Shown here piece after piece: positions 1-6,643 of a stretch of DNA of 25,211 bases. Location of the stretch: contig JAFPCE010000192.1 in assembly GCA_017390245.1 (NCBI GenBank), positions 1 to 25,211 on the forward strand, in the 5' to 3' direction. The position numbers and the translations under genes were made by a program. The notes below the pieces were generated by a model. That model ran no database searches and was not told the DNA's origin. It saw only the letters and a list, made by a program, of their open reading frames with translations. This DNA comes from Selenomonadaceae bacterium. GTDB lineage: Bacteria; Bacillota; Negativicutes; Selenomonadales; Selenomonadaceae. How positions within the stretch are numbered: position 1 is the first letter of the stretch; every line of letters begins with the position of its first letter.

Positions 1-216
1 AAAAAATGGCATAGCCTCAGCACTGGCCACCAAACTGGTAACGGTGGCAGACTCGTCTAAGACCTGGATATCATCCCTGGTATAACCCTCTGGAAACAGC
101 TTCTGCAAAATATCCTTTTCTGCCTTATCAATATAATAGCCTTCTTCACCAGCAAGCAAATATAAATGCTGGGGCCCCTTAGTCCTGAGGGATGCCTTTA
201 ATTCACCATAATTCAT
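1..216 (-). CDS. holA: DNA polymerase III delta subunit HolA, N-terminal part (cut by window edge)
   Basis: Only the first 72 codons are inside the window; the reading frame is open to the left edge. The N-terminus runs MNYGELKASL..., followed by LYLLAGEEGYYIDKAEKDIL and ending AEAMPFF. That is the expected start of HolA: a Rossmann/AAA+-like fold with a GEE-Y-IDKA segment and an 'A-PFF' turn before the usual RRLVVV strand. HolA loads the beta clamp as part of the clamp-loader complex. The ATG at 216 is preceded by an AAGGA about 9 bases upstream. Position downstream of comEA-comEC supports the call, since comEA-comEC-holA is a common Firmicutes order. Here the OPT and PqqD-like genes and a terminator separate it from comEC. 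Family recognition is from partial sequence only. Confidence 0.82.
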   Translation of the reverse strand, partial: MNYGELKASLRTKGPQHLYLLAGEEGYYIDKAEKDILQKLFPEGYTRDDIQVLDESATVTSLVASAEAMPFF

Positions 217-290
217 TGCATCTATTCCTTATCAAATATTCTCTAGCATTCTTAAACAGTTCCTTTATGACAGCTTCTGCCATAGAAAAA

Positions 291-326
291 GGCCTGTGGT
301 ATATTAAAGCTATTATACCACAGACC
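291..326 (-). terminator. Bidirectional intrinsic terminator with embedded TATAAT
   Basis: A 13-bp stem (291-303 with 314-326, one wobble on the minus strand) encloses a short A/T loop. On the minus strand it is followed by five T, on the plus strand by six T in TGTTTTTT. It lies just after the stop of the PqqD-like gene and should end the OPT-PqqD transcript. The minus strand also reads TGGTATAAT across the stem (TATAAT at 312-317), which fits an extended -10 promoter for holA, so terminator and promoter may be superimposed. The promoter part is inference. Confidence 0.8.
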
Positions 327-343
327 TGTTTTTTCTACATTAT

Positions 344-682
344 TTATACTTGTCGCTGAATGAAGCCGTAACGCTCTAAAAGGTTAATAAACTGTCCTAA
401 GCGTGGCAGCAGAGGCTCTGCCTCATCACCAAACTGCTCATGAACAGCAGCAGAGATAGTCTGTATATCATGACTATGCTCCAGCTCATACCAGACGCAG
501 CTGCCTAATGCATCCAGCTTAATCCAGCTGGATTTAGGACGTTTAAAAACCTTCTGGGCCACCCAGGCTGCAGGACCTGTGTGCACCAGCTCAATTTCCA
601 CCAGACCCTCTGGCAGTTCCTGCCAGTTGACTTCAGGATTGCGGAAATACTTTAAATCAAAAACATTTTTTGACTTAAACAT
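344..682 (-). CDS. PqqD-family (RiPP recognition element-like) small protein
   Basis: A 112-residue protein from the ATG at 682. A TTG at 700 would add six residues, but the ATG at 682 is better placed: it overlaps the last codons of the OPT gene (ATGTTTAA), which suggests translational coupling. The sequence fits the PqqD winged-helix family: W-E-L-P-EG-V-E-I, then VFKRPKSSWIKLDALGSCVW, then an FGDEAEPLLPRL helix and a C-terminal LLERYGFI. PqqD domains bind leader peptides of ribosomal peptides and present them to radical SAM enzymes. No radical SAM gene, precursor peptide or peptidase is seen in the window, so it is an orphan here. Pairing with a transporter suggests a part in the assembly or regulation of that transporter, or a domain used outside RiPP chemistry; that is inference. 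The gene ends at a strong terminator. Confidence 0.78.
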   Translation of the reverse strand: MFKSKNVFDLKYFRNPEVNWQELPEGLVEIELVHTGPAAWVAQKVFKRPKSSWIKLDALGSCVWYELEHSHDIQTISAAVHEQFGDEAEPLLPRLGQFINLLERYGFIQRQV

Positions 683-2552
683 TCTTCTTACCAGCCTCAA
701 TGTATCTGATCATAACTACTACCAGCAAGATAAATGCTGCCAGACCGCCTAACTGGCCTAAATCCAGAACACCAGACATATCAGTATCGATATTCAGAGC
801 AGCCAGAACAGCCAGAATAATACCAACGATACCCTCACCAGCAATCATACCAGAGCCCAGCAGGATACCATTGTTCAGCGCACCAGTCTTTGCCTCTTCA
901 GAAGCAAACTTCTTCTTGTTCTCATAGAAGGCACGGATTACACCGCCTACAAAGAGAGGAGCAGTCAGATAAATTGGCAGATACAGGCCAATTGCAAAGG
1001 CCAGTACAGGGATACCGAGAATCTCAACAGCTACTGCCAGAGCAGCGCCCATCATAATCAAGTCCCAAGGCAGGTTAGCAGTAATAACACCTTCAACAAT
1101 CATCTTCATGAGAGTTGCCTGTGGTGCTGCCAGTTCCTTGGAGCCATAACCCCAGGCAGCATCCAGAAGATACAGTACGCAGCCTACAGTCAAAGCAGAA
1201 GCTACAACACCGATAATCTCACCGATCTGCTGCTTAACAGGAGTAGCACCTAAGATATAACCAGTCTTTAAATCCTGGGAAGTATCACCAGACAAAGCTG
1301 CTACTACGCAGATAATAGAACCAATAGCAATAATAGCAATCATTGCAGCATGGTCAGCCTGGCCGTTCATAACAAAGATAATGCTGATGAACAGCAGGGA
1401 TGCAATAGTCATACCAGAAACTGGGTTATTGGAGGAACCTACGATACCTACAATACGGGAAGATACAGTTGCAAAGAAGAAGCCAAAGATAACTACCAGT
1501 ACTGCACCTAAGGCATTAATAGGAATAATTGGTGCTGCTACCATCAGAACAATCATAACAATAATGCCAGGAATCAGCACCTTCATGGAAAGGTCTGTAT
1601 CAGTACGCAGAACGCCCGCTGCACTGCTGAAGCTCTTAATGGACTTCTTAAAGGTATCAATGATAAGAGGCAGGCTCTTTAACAGGCTGATGATACCGCC
1701 AGTTGCCAGAGCACCAGCACCAATATAACGGCCATAGCTGCTCCAGAGAGCGGCTGGAACCATCTCACCAATAGCCTTTGCTGCAGGGAATACAGTCTCG
1801 TTGACACCATAAAAGGCAATACATGGCAAAATGCAGAACCACATAATCAAACCGCCAGCAAACATGGTAGCTGCTACGCGGTAACCACAGATATAACCTA
1901 CGCCCAGCAATGCTGGCAGTACATCCATGCCGATTTCAGAACCCTTGAAGCGCTCAACAGTGTAAGCAATTTCACTAGGGAAAATCTTTAAGCCATCAGC
2001 AATGAACTTATAAACAGCTGCAATGCCTAAACCAGCGAAAATAGTCTTAGCAGAAGAACCCTTGTCCTCACCTGCTAAAAGAATCTCTGCACAGGCAGTA
2101 CCCTCTGGATAAGGCAATACACCATGTTCCTTAACAATTAAAGCCTTGCGCAGCGGAACCATGAAGAATACACCCAGGCAGCCACCAATAAAGGCAATCA
2201 AAGCAATCTCAGCAATGGATGGCACCTCAGCGCCCCATTCCTTGGACCACATAAAAATAGCTGGCAATGTAAAAATACAGCCTGCTGCAATAGACTCACC
2301 TGCAGAGCCAATGGTCTGAACCATATTATTCTCTAAAATAGAATCTCTGCGAAGGAGTACACGAATTACCGCCATGGAAATAACTGCTGCAGGAATGGAT
2401 GCAGAAATGGTCATACCAACACGCAGACCAAGATATGCATTTGCTGCACCGAATACTACTGCTAACAGCACGCCGACGATAATTGAAACTTTTGTTAATT
2501 CCAATGGAGACTGTTCCGCTGGAATATAAGGTTTAAAAGTTTCCTTTTCCAC
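675..2552 (-). CDS. OPT-family oligopeptide/metal-chelate transporter
   Basis: A 625-residue, very hydrophobic protein with roughly fifteen membrane segments. Its length is usual for bacterial OPT transporters (about 600-680). Family marks include the N-terminal AYLGLRVGMTISASIPAAV, NMVQTIGSAGESIAAG, the PYPEGTACAEIL segment in the first third, and GDTSQDLKTGYILGATPVKQQ in the second half. OPT proteins are proton-coupled importers of oligopeptides, and in the YSL branch of metal chelates; the substrate cannot be read from sequence. The start is a GTG at 2552 with GAGG about 9 bases upstream. It has its own promoter and sits between comEC and holA, where most relatives have nothing. The following PqqD-like gene overlaps its 3' end. 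Confidence 0.88.
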   Translation of the reverse strand: MEKETFKPYIPAEQSPLELTKVSIIVGVLLAVVFGAANAYLGLRVGMTISASIPAAVISMAVIRVLLRRDSILENNMVQTIGSAGESIAAGCIFTLPAIFMWSKEWGAEVPSIAEIALIAFIGGCLGVFFMVPLRKALIVKEHGVLPYPEGTACAEILLAGEDKGSSAKTIFAGLGIAAVYKFIADGLKIFPSEIAYTVERFKGSEIGMDVLPALLGVGYICGYRVAATMFAGGLIMWFCILPCIAFYGVNETVFPAAKAIGEMVPAALWSSYGRYIGAGALATGGIISLLKSLPLIIDTFKKSIKSFSSAAGVLRTDTDLSMKVLIPGIIVMIVLMVAAPIIPINALGAVLVVIFGFFFATVSSRIVGIVGSSNNPVSGMTIASLLFISIIFVMNGQADHAAMIAIIAIGSIICVVAALSGDTSQDLKTGYILGATPVKQQIGEIIGVVASALTVGCVLYLLDAAWGYGSKELAAPQATLMKMIVEGVITANLPWDLIMMGAALAVAVEILGIPVLAFAIGLYLPIYLTAPLFVGGVIRAFYENKKKFASEEAKTGALNNGILLGSGMIAGEGIVGIILAVLAALNIDTDMSGVLDLGQLGGLAAFILLVVVMIRYIEAGKKNV

Positions 2553-2588
2553 AATAATACCTCATTTCTTAAAATAATAATTCATAGT

Positions 2589-2600
2589 AGACAAATGTCT
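2589..2600. promoter_or_regulatory. Short perfect inverted repeat in OPT leader
   Basis: AGACA-AA-TGTCT, a perfect 5-bp inverted repeat with a 2-base centre. It lies about 8-20 bases downstream of the predicted OPT transcription start. The position suits a repressor operator, but no regulator gene is adjacent and so short a repeat could be chance. Confidence 0.3.
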
Positions 2601-2614
2601 CCAATAACCTGTAA

Positions 2615-2644
2615 ATATTATCATAAATGTGAATATTATTTCAA
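2615..2644 (-). promoter_or_regulatory. Promoter for OPT-PqqD operon
   Basis: On the minus strand, TTGAAA (2639-2644) is followed after 18 bases by TAATAT (2615-2620). The predicted start near 2608 would give a leader of about 55 bases to the GTG start of the OPT gene. Confidence 0.5.
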
Positions 2645-2688
2645 GCTGAGTCTACAGTGATTTACCAGCTGAAACTATTTATTCGTTG

Positions 2689-2708
2689 CTTTATTTACCA
2701 AAATAAAG
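2689..2708. terminator. AT-rich hairpin downstream of comEC
   Basis: CTTTATTT (2689-2696) and AAATAAAG (2701-2708) form a perfect 8-bp stem with a 4-base loop, about 40 bases after the comEC stop. There is no T-run on the minus strand, so it is at best a weak terminator or an mRNA end-protecting hairpin. No other comEC terminator is visible. Confidence 0.3.
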
Positions 2709-2745
2709 GGATGAATTAATAATTATATTATGATTTAGGTTACAA

Positions 2746-5289
2746 CTATCTAAAGTAATTAGAATTATTGTAGACTGAATAGTTTATTTTTTCCCCATTA
2801 GTAGTAAAGCAGATAGCCCCCTGTCTGTCCGTTCGCAAAATATCCGCCTCTGTATATGCTTGTATTCTATCAACTATCTCCTGGTGAGGATGGCCAAAGC
2901 TGTTATCAAAACCACAGGATATAACCGCCCAGCGTGGATTTACAGCCTGCAGAAAATCCACTGAACTGGATGTACGGCTGCCGTGATGGCCCACTTTCAG
3001 CACTGTACTGGTTACAACTATATTCTTGTCCAGCAGCTGCTGTTCCAGCTCCTTGGTTAAATCTCCAGTTATGAGAAAACTGGCCTTGCCGTAGCTTATC
3101 CTGAACAGATTGGAGTACTCATTGCCGGTCTGATTTTTATCAGCTGCTTTATCTGGCTTAGGGGAATACAGCACCTCTATCTTCACTCCATCCACTATAT
3201 AGCAGTCATTTTCCTCTACCATCTGGAGATTCTTCTCCACTGCTACCGCTTTTCCTTTATTAAAGGCTTCTAAATAAGCTTCCGGCCCTTCATGGCCAAT
3301 CATAATCGCTTTAACTGGCAGCTTAGGAATAATTCCCTTTACGCCGCCGGCATGATCATCGTGGGCATGCGTAAGAAAAATATAATCCAGCTCCCTGATG
3401 CCATAATGCAGCATATATGGCACATCTACTCTGGCCCCTACATCAAAGCTGCCTGTCCGCAAGCCGCCTGTGTCAAACATAATACCATGGCCGTGGGGAG
3501 TAATCAAAAGAGCTGCATCTCCTTGTCCCACATCGATAAAATGCATCTGCATTTCCGGCTTCTGGGAAAAATGCCAGCCAGCATATACAGCTAACAAGAA
3601 GCATAACCCCACCCCACCGCTTATTTTTAGTTTTACCTGCTGCTTAGCAGAAAAGCTGTGCCACTTTTCCCTAATTCTATCCCATAACTTACTCTGCTTC
3701 TCCACTGGCATAAAAGCAAGCCCCAGCACCAGATAATAAATGATTATGGCACTGCCGCTGAAAGCAGGCAGATAGAACTGGCTGCCTGGCAAATTGGCTA
3801 TTACTTTGGTCATTTCATAAACTAACCCCAGTAACAGACTGACTATAAGAAAAATAACCTTGCCTATAACAGGCAGCAGACCTGCTATTAGCCCGGCCAG
3901 CAGCCCAATGACAATGATGCCGTCAATAACCGGCGCCACAATGAGATTAGCCAGCAGGGAGCTGACGGAGATAACATTAAAGTACCAGGCAATTAATGGT
4001 AATATGGATATCTGGGCACCTATAGTAATGGCCAGACTGCTGGCTATCCAGTCTGGCAGGTTTTTCCTCATATAGAACCTGAGCTTCGGTGCCAGATACA
4101 AAAGCCCTGCTGTAGCGCCTGCAGAAAGCTGGAAGCTGATATCAAATATCTGCAGAGGTGAATACAGCAGCATGCCAAAAGCTGTCAGGCTCAGGATGTA
4201 CTGGGCATCCCTTTCCCGCTCCATATACAGTGCCATCAGCGCCAATATACCCATAATAGCAGAACGGATAACCGGGGGAATAAAGCCAGCTAAAGTGCTG
4301 TAAAAAATAATGGTAATAAGACCTAGGGACAAGGTCCACAGCTGTGGCAGATGCAGCAGCCGTCCCACCATGCCTGCCGTGGCTGCCATTAAGGTGATAT
4401 GGGAGCCTGAAACAGATAAGATGTGCACGATGCCTGTGGCAGTAAAGCTCTCTAACAGCTCCTCCTTTATGCCCTGATAGCCACCAAAAAGCATGGCAAA
4501 AATTGCTGCTGCATCCTTGGGTGGCATAGCCTCAGCCATGGCATTATGATAATGCTGCCGCACATCACCAGACAGCCTAGTAAAAAAATCTGCCTTTTTC
4601 GGCTGGATTTGCAAGCTGTAGCTGCTGGCAATCAGCTGGGCGGTTATGCCCTGGCTGCGCCTGGTCATAACCATATCAATATGACCTGGATTCTGGTAAT
4701 CATGCAATTCCCTTACCTTGCCGCTGCAGATGATTTTATCCCCAGAACGCCCTATTTTATTATATATTTTTTCTTTTTCCTGCTCTGTCTGCTGGCCTTT
4801 GGCTTCGCCACTATCACTGCCAGCAGCTGGTAATTGAGATGCCAGAGACTTTGCTGTGGCATATACCATCAATTTGCCAGTGACCTGCTGCTTTTTTTGC
4901 TGCATATTAAAGCTTTGCACCTGCACTACATATTTTATATGCAGCTGACCGTCATCCCCAATAGTTATAGCCGGCTCTCCCTCAATAAATCCTTCCAGTT
5001 TCCCTTCCTGTCCATAACAGGTGCTAATGGAGTCTGCTGGCTCATACATAGCTATGCTGTACCGGCAGAAGCCAAGGAGGCTGGCAAAAACCATAACCCC
5101 CAGGAAAACCCAGCCGGGCTTATATTTTAACAGCATCAGTATAACTGCCACCATTGCCAGAAGCAGCAGCGCCAGCAGATGATAGCTTACGTGCAAGGCC
5201 ATACTATGAGCAATAACTATACTGCCAGCAAATAGCAGCAGCAAGCTGTTAATAAAGCATTTTGGATGCTGTCCAATGATTTTCTGCAT
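2746..5289 (-). CDS. comEC: ComEC/Rec2 competence DNA channel with metallo-beta-lactamase domain
   Basis: Start chosen at the ATG at 5289 (847 residues), which has AAAGGA six bases upstream; the ATG six codons earlier at 5307 has a badly spaced site. Three parts are visible. The N-terminal region (about 1-200) has several membrane segments and a soluble DUF4131/OB-like domain. The central competence domain (about 270-520) contains HILSVSGSH and multiple membrane segments. The C-terminal metallo-beta-lactamase-like domain begins with IDVGQGDAALL near residue 585, then THAHDDHAGG near 640, ITGDLT near 738 and VGHHGSRTSSS near 765, so the metal-binding residues are intact. ComEC forms the inner-membrane channel for incoming single-stranded DNA, and the C-terminal domain is thought to act as a nuclease. 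It follows comEA by 38 bases in the same operon. The full set of motifs suggests a functional protein. Confidence 0.95.
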   Translation of the reverse strand: MQKIIGQHPKCFINSLLLLFAGSIVIAHSMALHVSYHLLALLLLAMVAVILMLLKYKPGWVFLGVMVFASLLGFCRYSIAMYEPADSISTCYGQEGKLEGFIEGEPAITIGDDGQLHIKYVVQVQSFNMQQKKQQVTGKLMVYATAKSLASQLPAAGSDSGEAKGQQTEQEKEKIYNKIGRSGDKIICSGKVRELHDYQNPGHIDMVMTRRSQGITAQLIASSYSLQIQPKKADFFTRLSGDVRQHYHNAMAEAMPPKDAAAIFAMLFGGYQGIKEELLESFTATGIVHILSVSGSHITLMAATAGMVGRLLHLPQLWTLSLGLITIIFYSTLAGFIPPVIRSAIMGILALMALYMERERDAQYILSLTAFGMLLYSPLQIFDISFQLSAGATAGLLYLAPKLRFYMRKNLPDWIASSLAITIGAQISILPLIAWYFNVISVSSLLANLIVAPVIDGIIVIGLLAGLIAGLLPVIGKVIFLIVSLLLGLVYEMTKVIANLPGSQFYLPAFSGSAIIIYYLVLGLAFMPVEKQSKLWDRIREKWHSFSAKQQVKLKISGGVGLCFLLAVYAGWHFSQKPEMQMHFIDVGQGDAALLITPHGHGIMFDTGGLRTGSFDVGARVDVPYMLHYGIRELDYIFLTHAHDDHAGGVKGIIPKLPVKAIMIGHEGPEAYLEAFNKGKAVAVEKNLQMVEENDCYIVDGVKIEVLYSPKPDKAADKNQTGNEYSNLFRISYGKASFLITGDLTKELEQQLLDKNIVVTSTVLKVGHHGSRTSSSVDFLQAVNPRWAVISCGFDNSFGHPHQEIVDRIQAYTEADILRTDRQGAICFTTNGEKINYSVYNNSNYFR

Positions 5290-5327
5290 AAGATATCCTT
5301 TTAACATTTCCTATATATGATAATCCC

Positions 5328-5954
5328 TTATATAGTTACCTGCCCTTGTATTTTTGCATACTTCCCAGGACCTATGCCCTTAACCTTCTGCAGCTCCTCA
5401 ACGCTTTGAAAACTGCCATTAGACTCTCTGTAGTCAATGATTTTCTGCGCCATAGCTGGCCCTATCCCCTTGATTTTTGTTAAAGCCTGGGCATCAGCCG
5501 TATTGATATTTACCAGATTGCCGCCATTATCCTCCTTGTTGTCAGGTCTGCTGGCATTTCCAGCTGTACCGCTGCTATTCTTGCCAGCACCAGCCTTTCC
5601 TTTTTCCGGTATTTTAATATGCATGCCATCCTTTACCACCTGAGCCATATTTACGGCATTTAAATCAGCCTCTGGTAGCAAACCATCACACATATTAACT
5701 GCATCCACCACTCTGGCATCATCTGCAATATATACCAGTCCAGGATGGACCACTGCACCTGTAACATATACTGCCACCTCCTGACCACTGCCTGCTTCCT
5801 GCTCTTTTGCCTCAGTGTTATTTTCCTTAGGCAGCAACGTACTGTCCAGCTGCGTTTCATTATCAGATGCGCTTTCACAGCTATAAAAGGCATATCCTCC
5901 TGCCAGAAATAATATAGCCAGCAAAACCAGCATCGACCGTTTAAACATTGGCAT
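5328..5954 (-). CDS. comEA: ComEA competence DNA receptor (SLBB + helix-hairpin-helix)
   Basis: Start chosen at the ATG at 5954 (208 residues), because GGGAGG lies 7 bases upstream; an upstream ATG at 6005 would put the promoter inside the gene. An N-terminal membrane anchor (about residues 8-25) is followed by an acidic spacer. An SLBB domain follows (about 60-118; VYVTGAVVHPGLVYI). After a Gly/Ser/Asn-rich linker (about 119-145) come two helix-hairpin-helix motifs, both with KGIGP, near LVNINTADAQALTKIKGIG and VEELQKVKGIGPGKYAKI. ComEA binds double-stranded DNA at the outer face of the membrane and passes it to ComEC. First gene of the comEA-comEC unit, with its own promoter. Confidence 0.94.
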   Translation of the reverse strand: MPMFKRSMLVLLAILFLAGGYAFYSCESASDNETQLDSTLLPKENNTEAKEQEAGSGQEVAVYVTGAVVHPGLVYIADDARVVDAVNMCDGLLPEADLNAVNMAQVVKDGMHIKIPEKGKAGAGKNSSGTAGNASRPDNKEDNGGNLVNINTADAQALTKIKGIGPAMAQKIIDYRESNGSFQSVEELQKVKGIGPGKYAKIQGQVTI

Positions 5955-5976
5955 GACAAAACCTCCCTTCAGCATG

Positions 5977-6005
5977 AATATAACATCATACTTATCAGTT
6001 GGCAA
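5977..6005 (-). promoter_or_regulatory. Promoter for comEA-comEC
   Basis: On the minus strand TTGCCA (6000-6005), 17-base spacer, TATATT (5977-5982), with a TG one base before the -10 (extended -10). The predicted start near 5970 leaves a short leader of about 15 bases before the ATG at 5954, just enough for the GGGAGG ribosome site. No competence-specific sigma box is evident. Confidence 0.6.
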
Positions 6006-6030
6006 ACGATGGTATTTTTCCCAATTTTCA

Positions 6031-6067
6031 CCTAAAAAAGGCAGCTATTCTTCATAGCTGCCTTAGG
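6031..6067 (-). terminator. Intrinsic terminator after queF
   Basis: Perfect 9-bp stem GGCAGCTAT (6040-6048) / ATAGCTGCC (6054-6062) with a 5-base loop, followed on the minus strand by six T (6034-6039). Outer CCTAA/TTAGG bases extend the symmetry, so it may work in both directions. It separates queF from the comEA promoter. Confidence 0.88.
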
Positions 6068-6145
6068 TATTAAAGTGATATTTAGTTTCAATGCTCTCTT
6101 AATGTGACTTTTTGACTTTTGATATTTTCTCATGGATTTTCTTTT

Positions 6146-6643
6146 TTACCTATTGTCGACCTTGTCCATGCCTGCCATGTCATGCTGCTTAAAGCGCTCC
6201 CAAGCCAGCTGTTCAAACTTGGTACCAGGATGGCCATAGTTAGCATAAGGATCAATAGAAATACCGCCCCTTGGCAGGAACTTCCCCCAAACCTCTATAT
6301 AACGTGGATTCATCAGCTTGATTAAATCCTTCATGATGATATTGACTACATCCTCATGGAAATCACCATGATTTCTGAAGCTGAATAGATACAGCTTCAG
6401 GGATTTGCTTTCCACCATTTTTATATCTGGTACATAAGAAATGTATATAGTGGCAAAATCCGGCTGGCCTGTAATAGGACACAGGCTGGTAAATTCCGGG
6501 CAGTTGAACTTCACCCAGTAGTCATTATCTGGATGCTTGTTGTCAAAGGTTTCCAGCACCGCTGGATTATAGCCATAATTATATTTTGTATTCTGATTAC
6601 CCAGGAGGGTTATATCCTTCATTTCGTCTCTATCTCTACCCAT
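6146..6643 (-). CDS. queF: NADPH-dependent preQ0 reductase QueF (type I)
   Basis: A 165-residue protein, the same length as Bacillus subtilis QueF. QueF reduces the nitrile of 7-cyano-7-deazaguanine to preQ1 for queuosine tRNA modification. Key residues fall in the known positions: Cys55 in FTSLCPITGQPDF (thioimide nucleophile), Asp62, the ESKSLKLYLFSFRNHGDFHE block (substrate/NADPH signature) and His96-Glu97. The start at 6643 has AAGGG six bases upstream and overlaps the end of the preceding gene by 25 bases. A second in-frame ATG at 6622 forms an ATGA overlap with that gene's stop, but the N-terminal length match to B. subtilis favours 6643. No other queuosine genes are near. A terminator follows. 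Confidence 0.95.
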   Translation of the reverse strand: MGRDRDEMKDITLLGNQNTKYNYGYNPAVLETFDNKHPDNDYWVKFNCPEFTSLCPITGQPDFATIYISYVPDIKMVESKSLKLYLFSFRNHGDFHEDVVNIIMKDLIKLMNPRYIEVWGKFLPRGGISIDPYANYGHPGTKFEQLAWERFKQHDMAGMDKVDNR

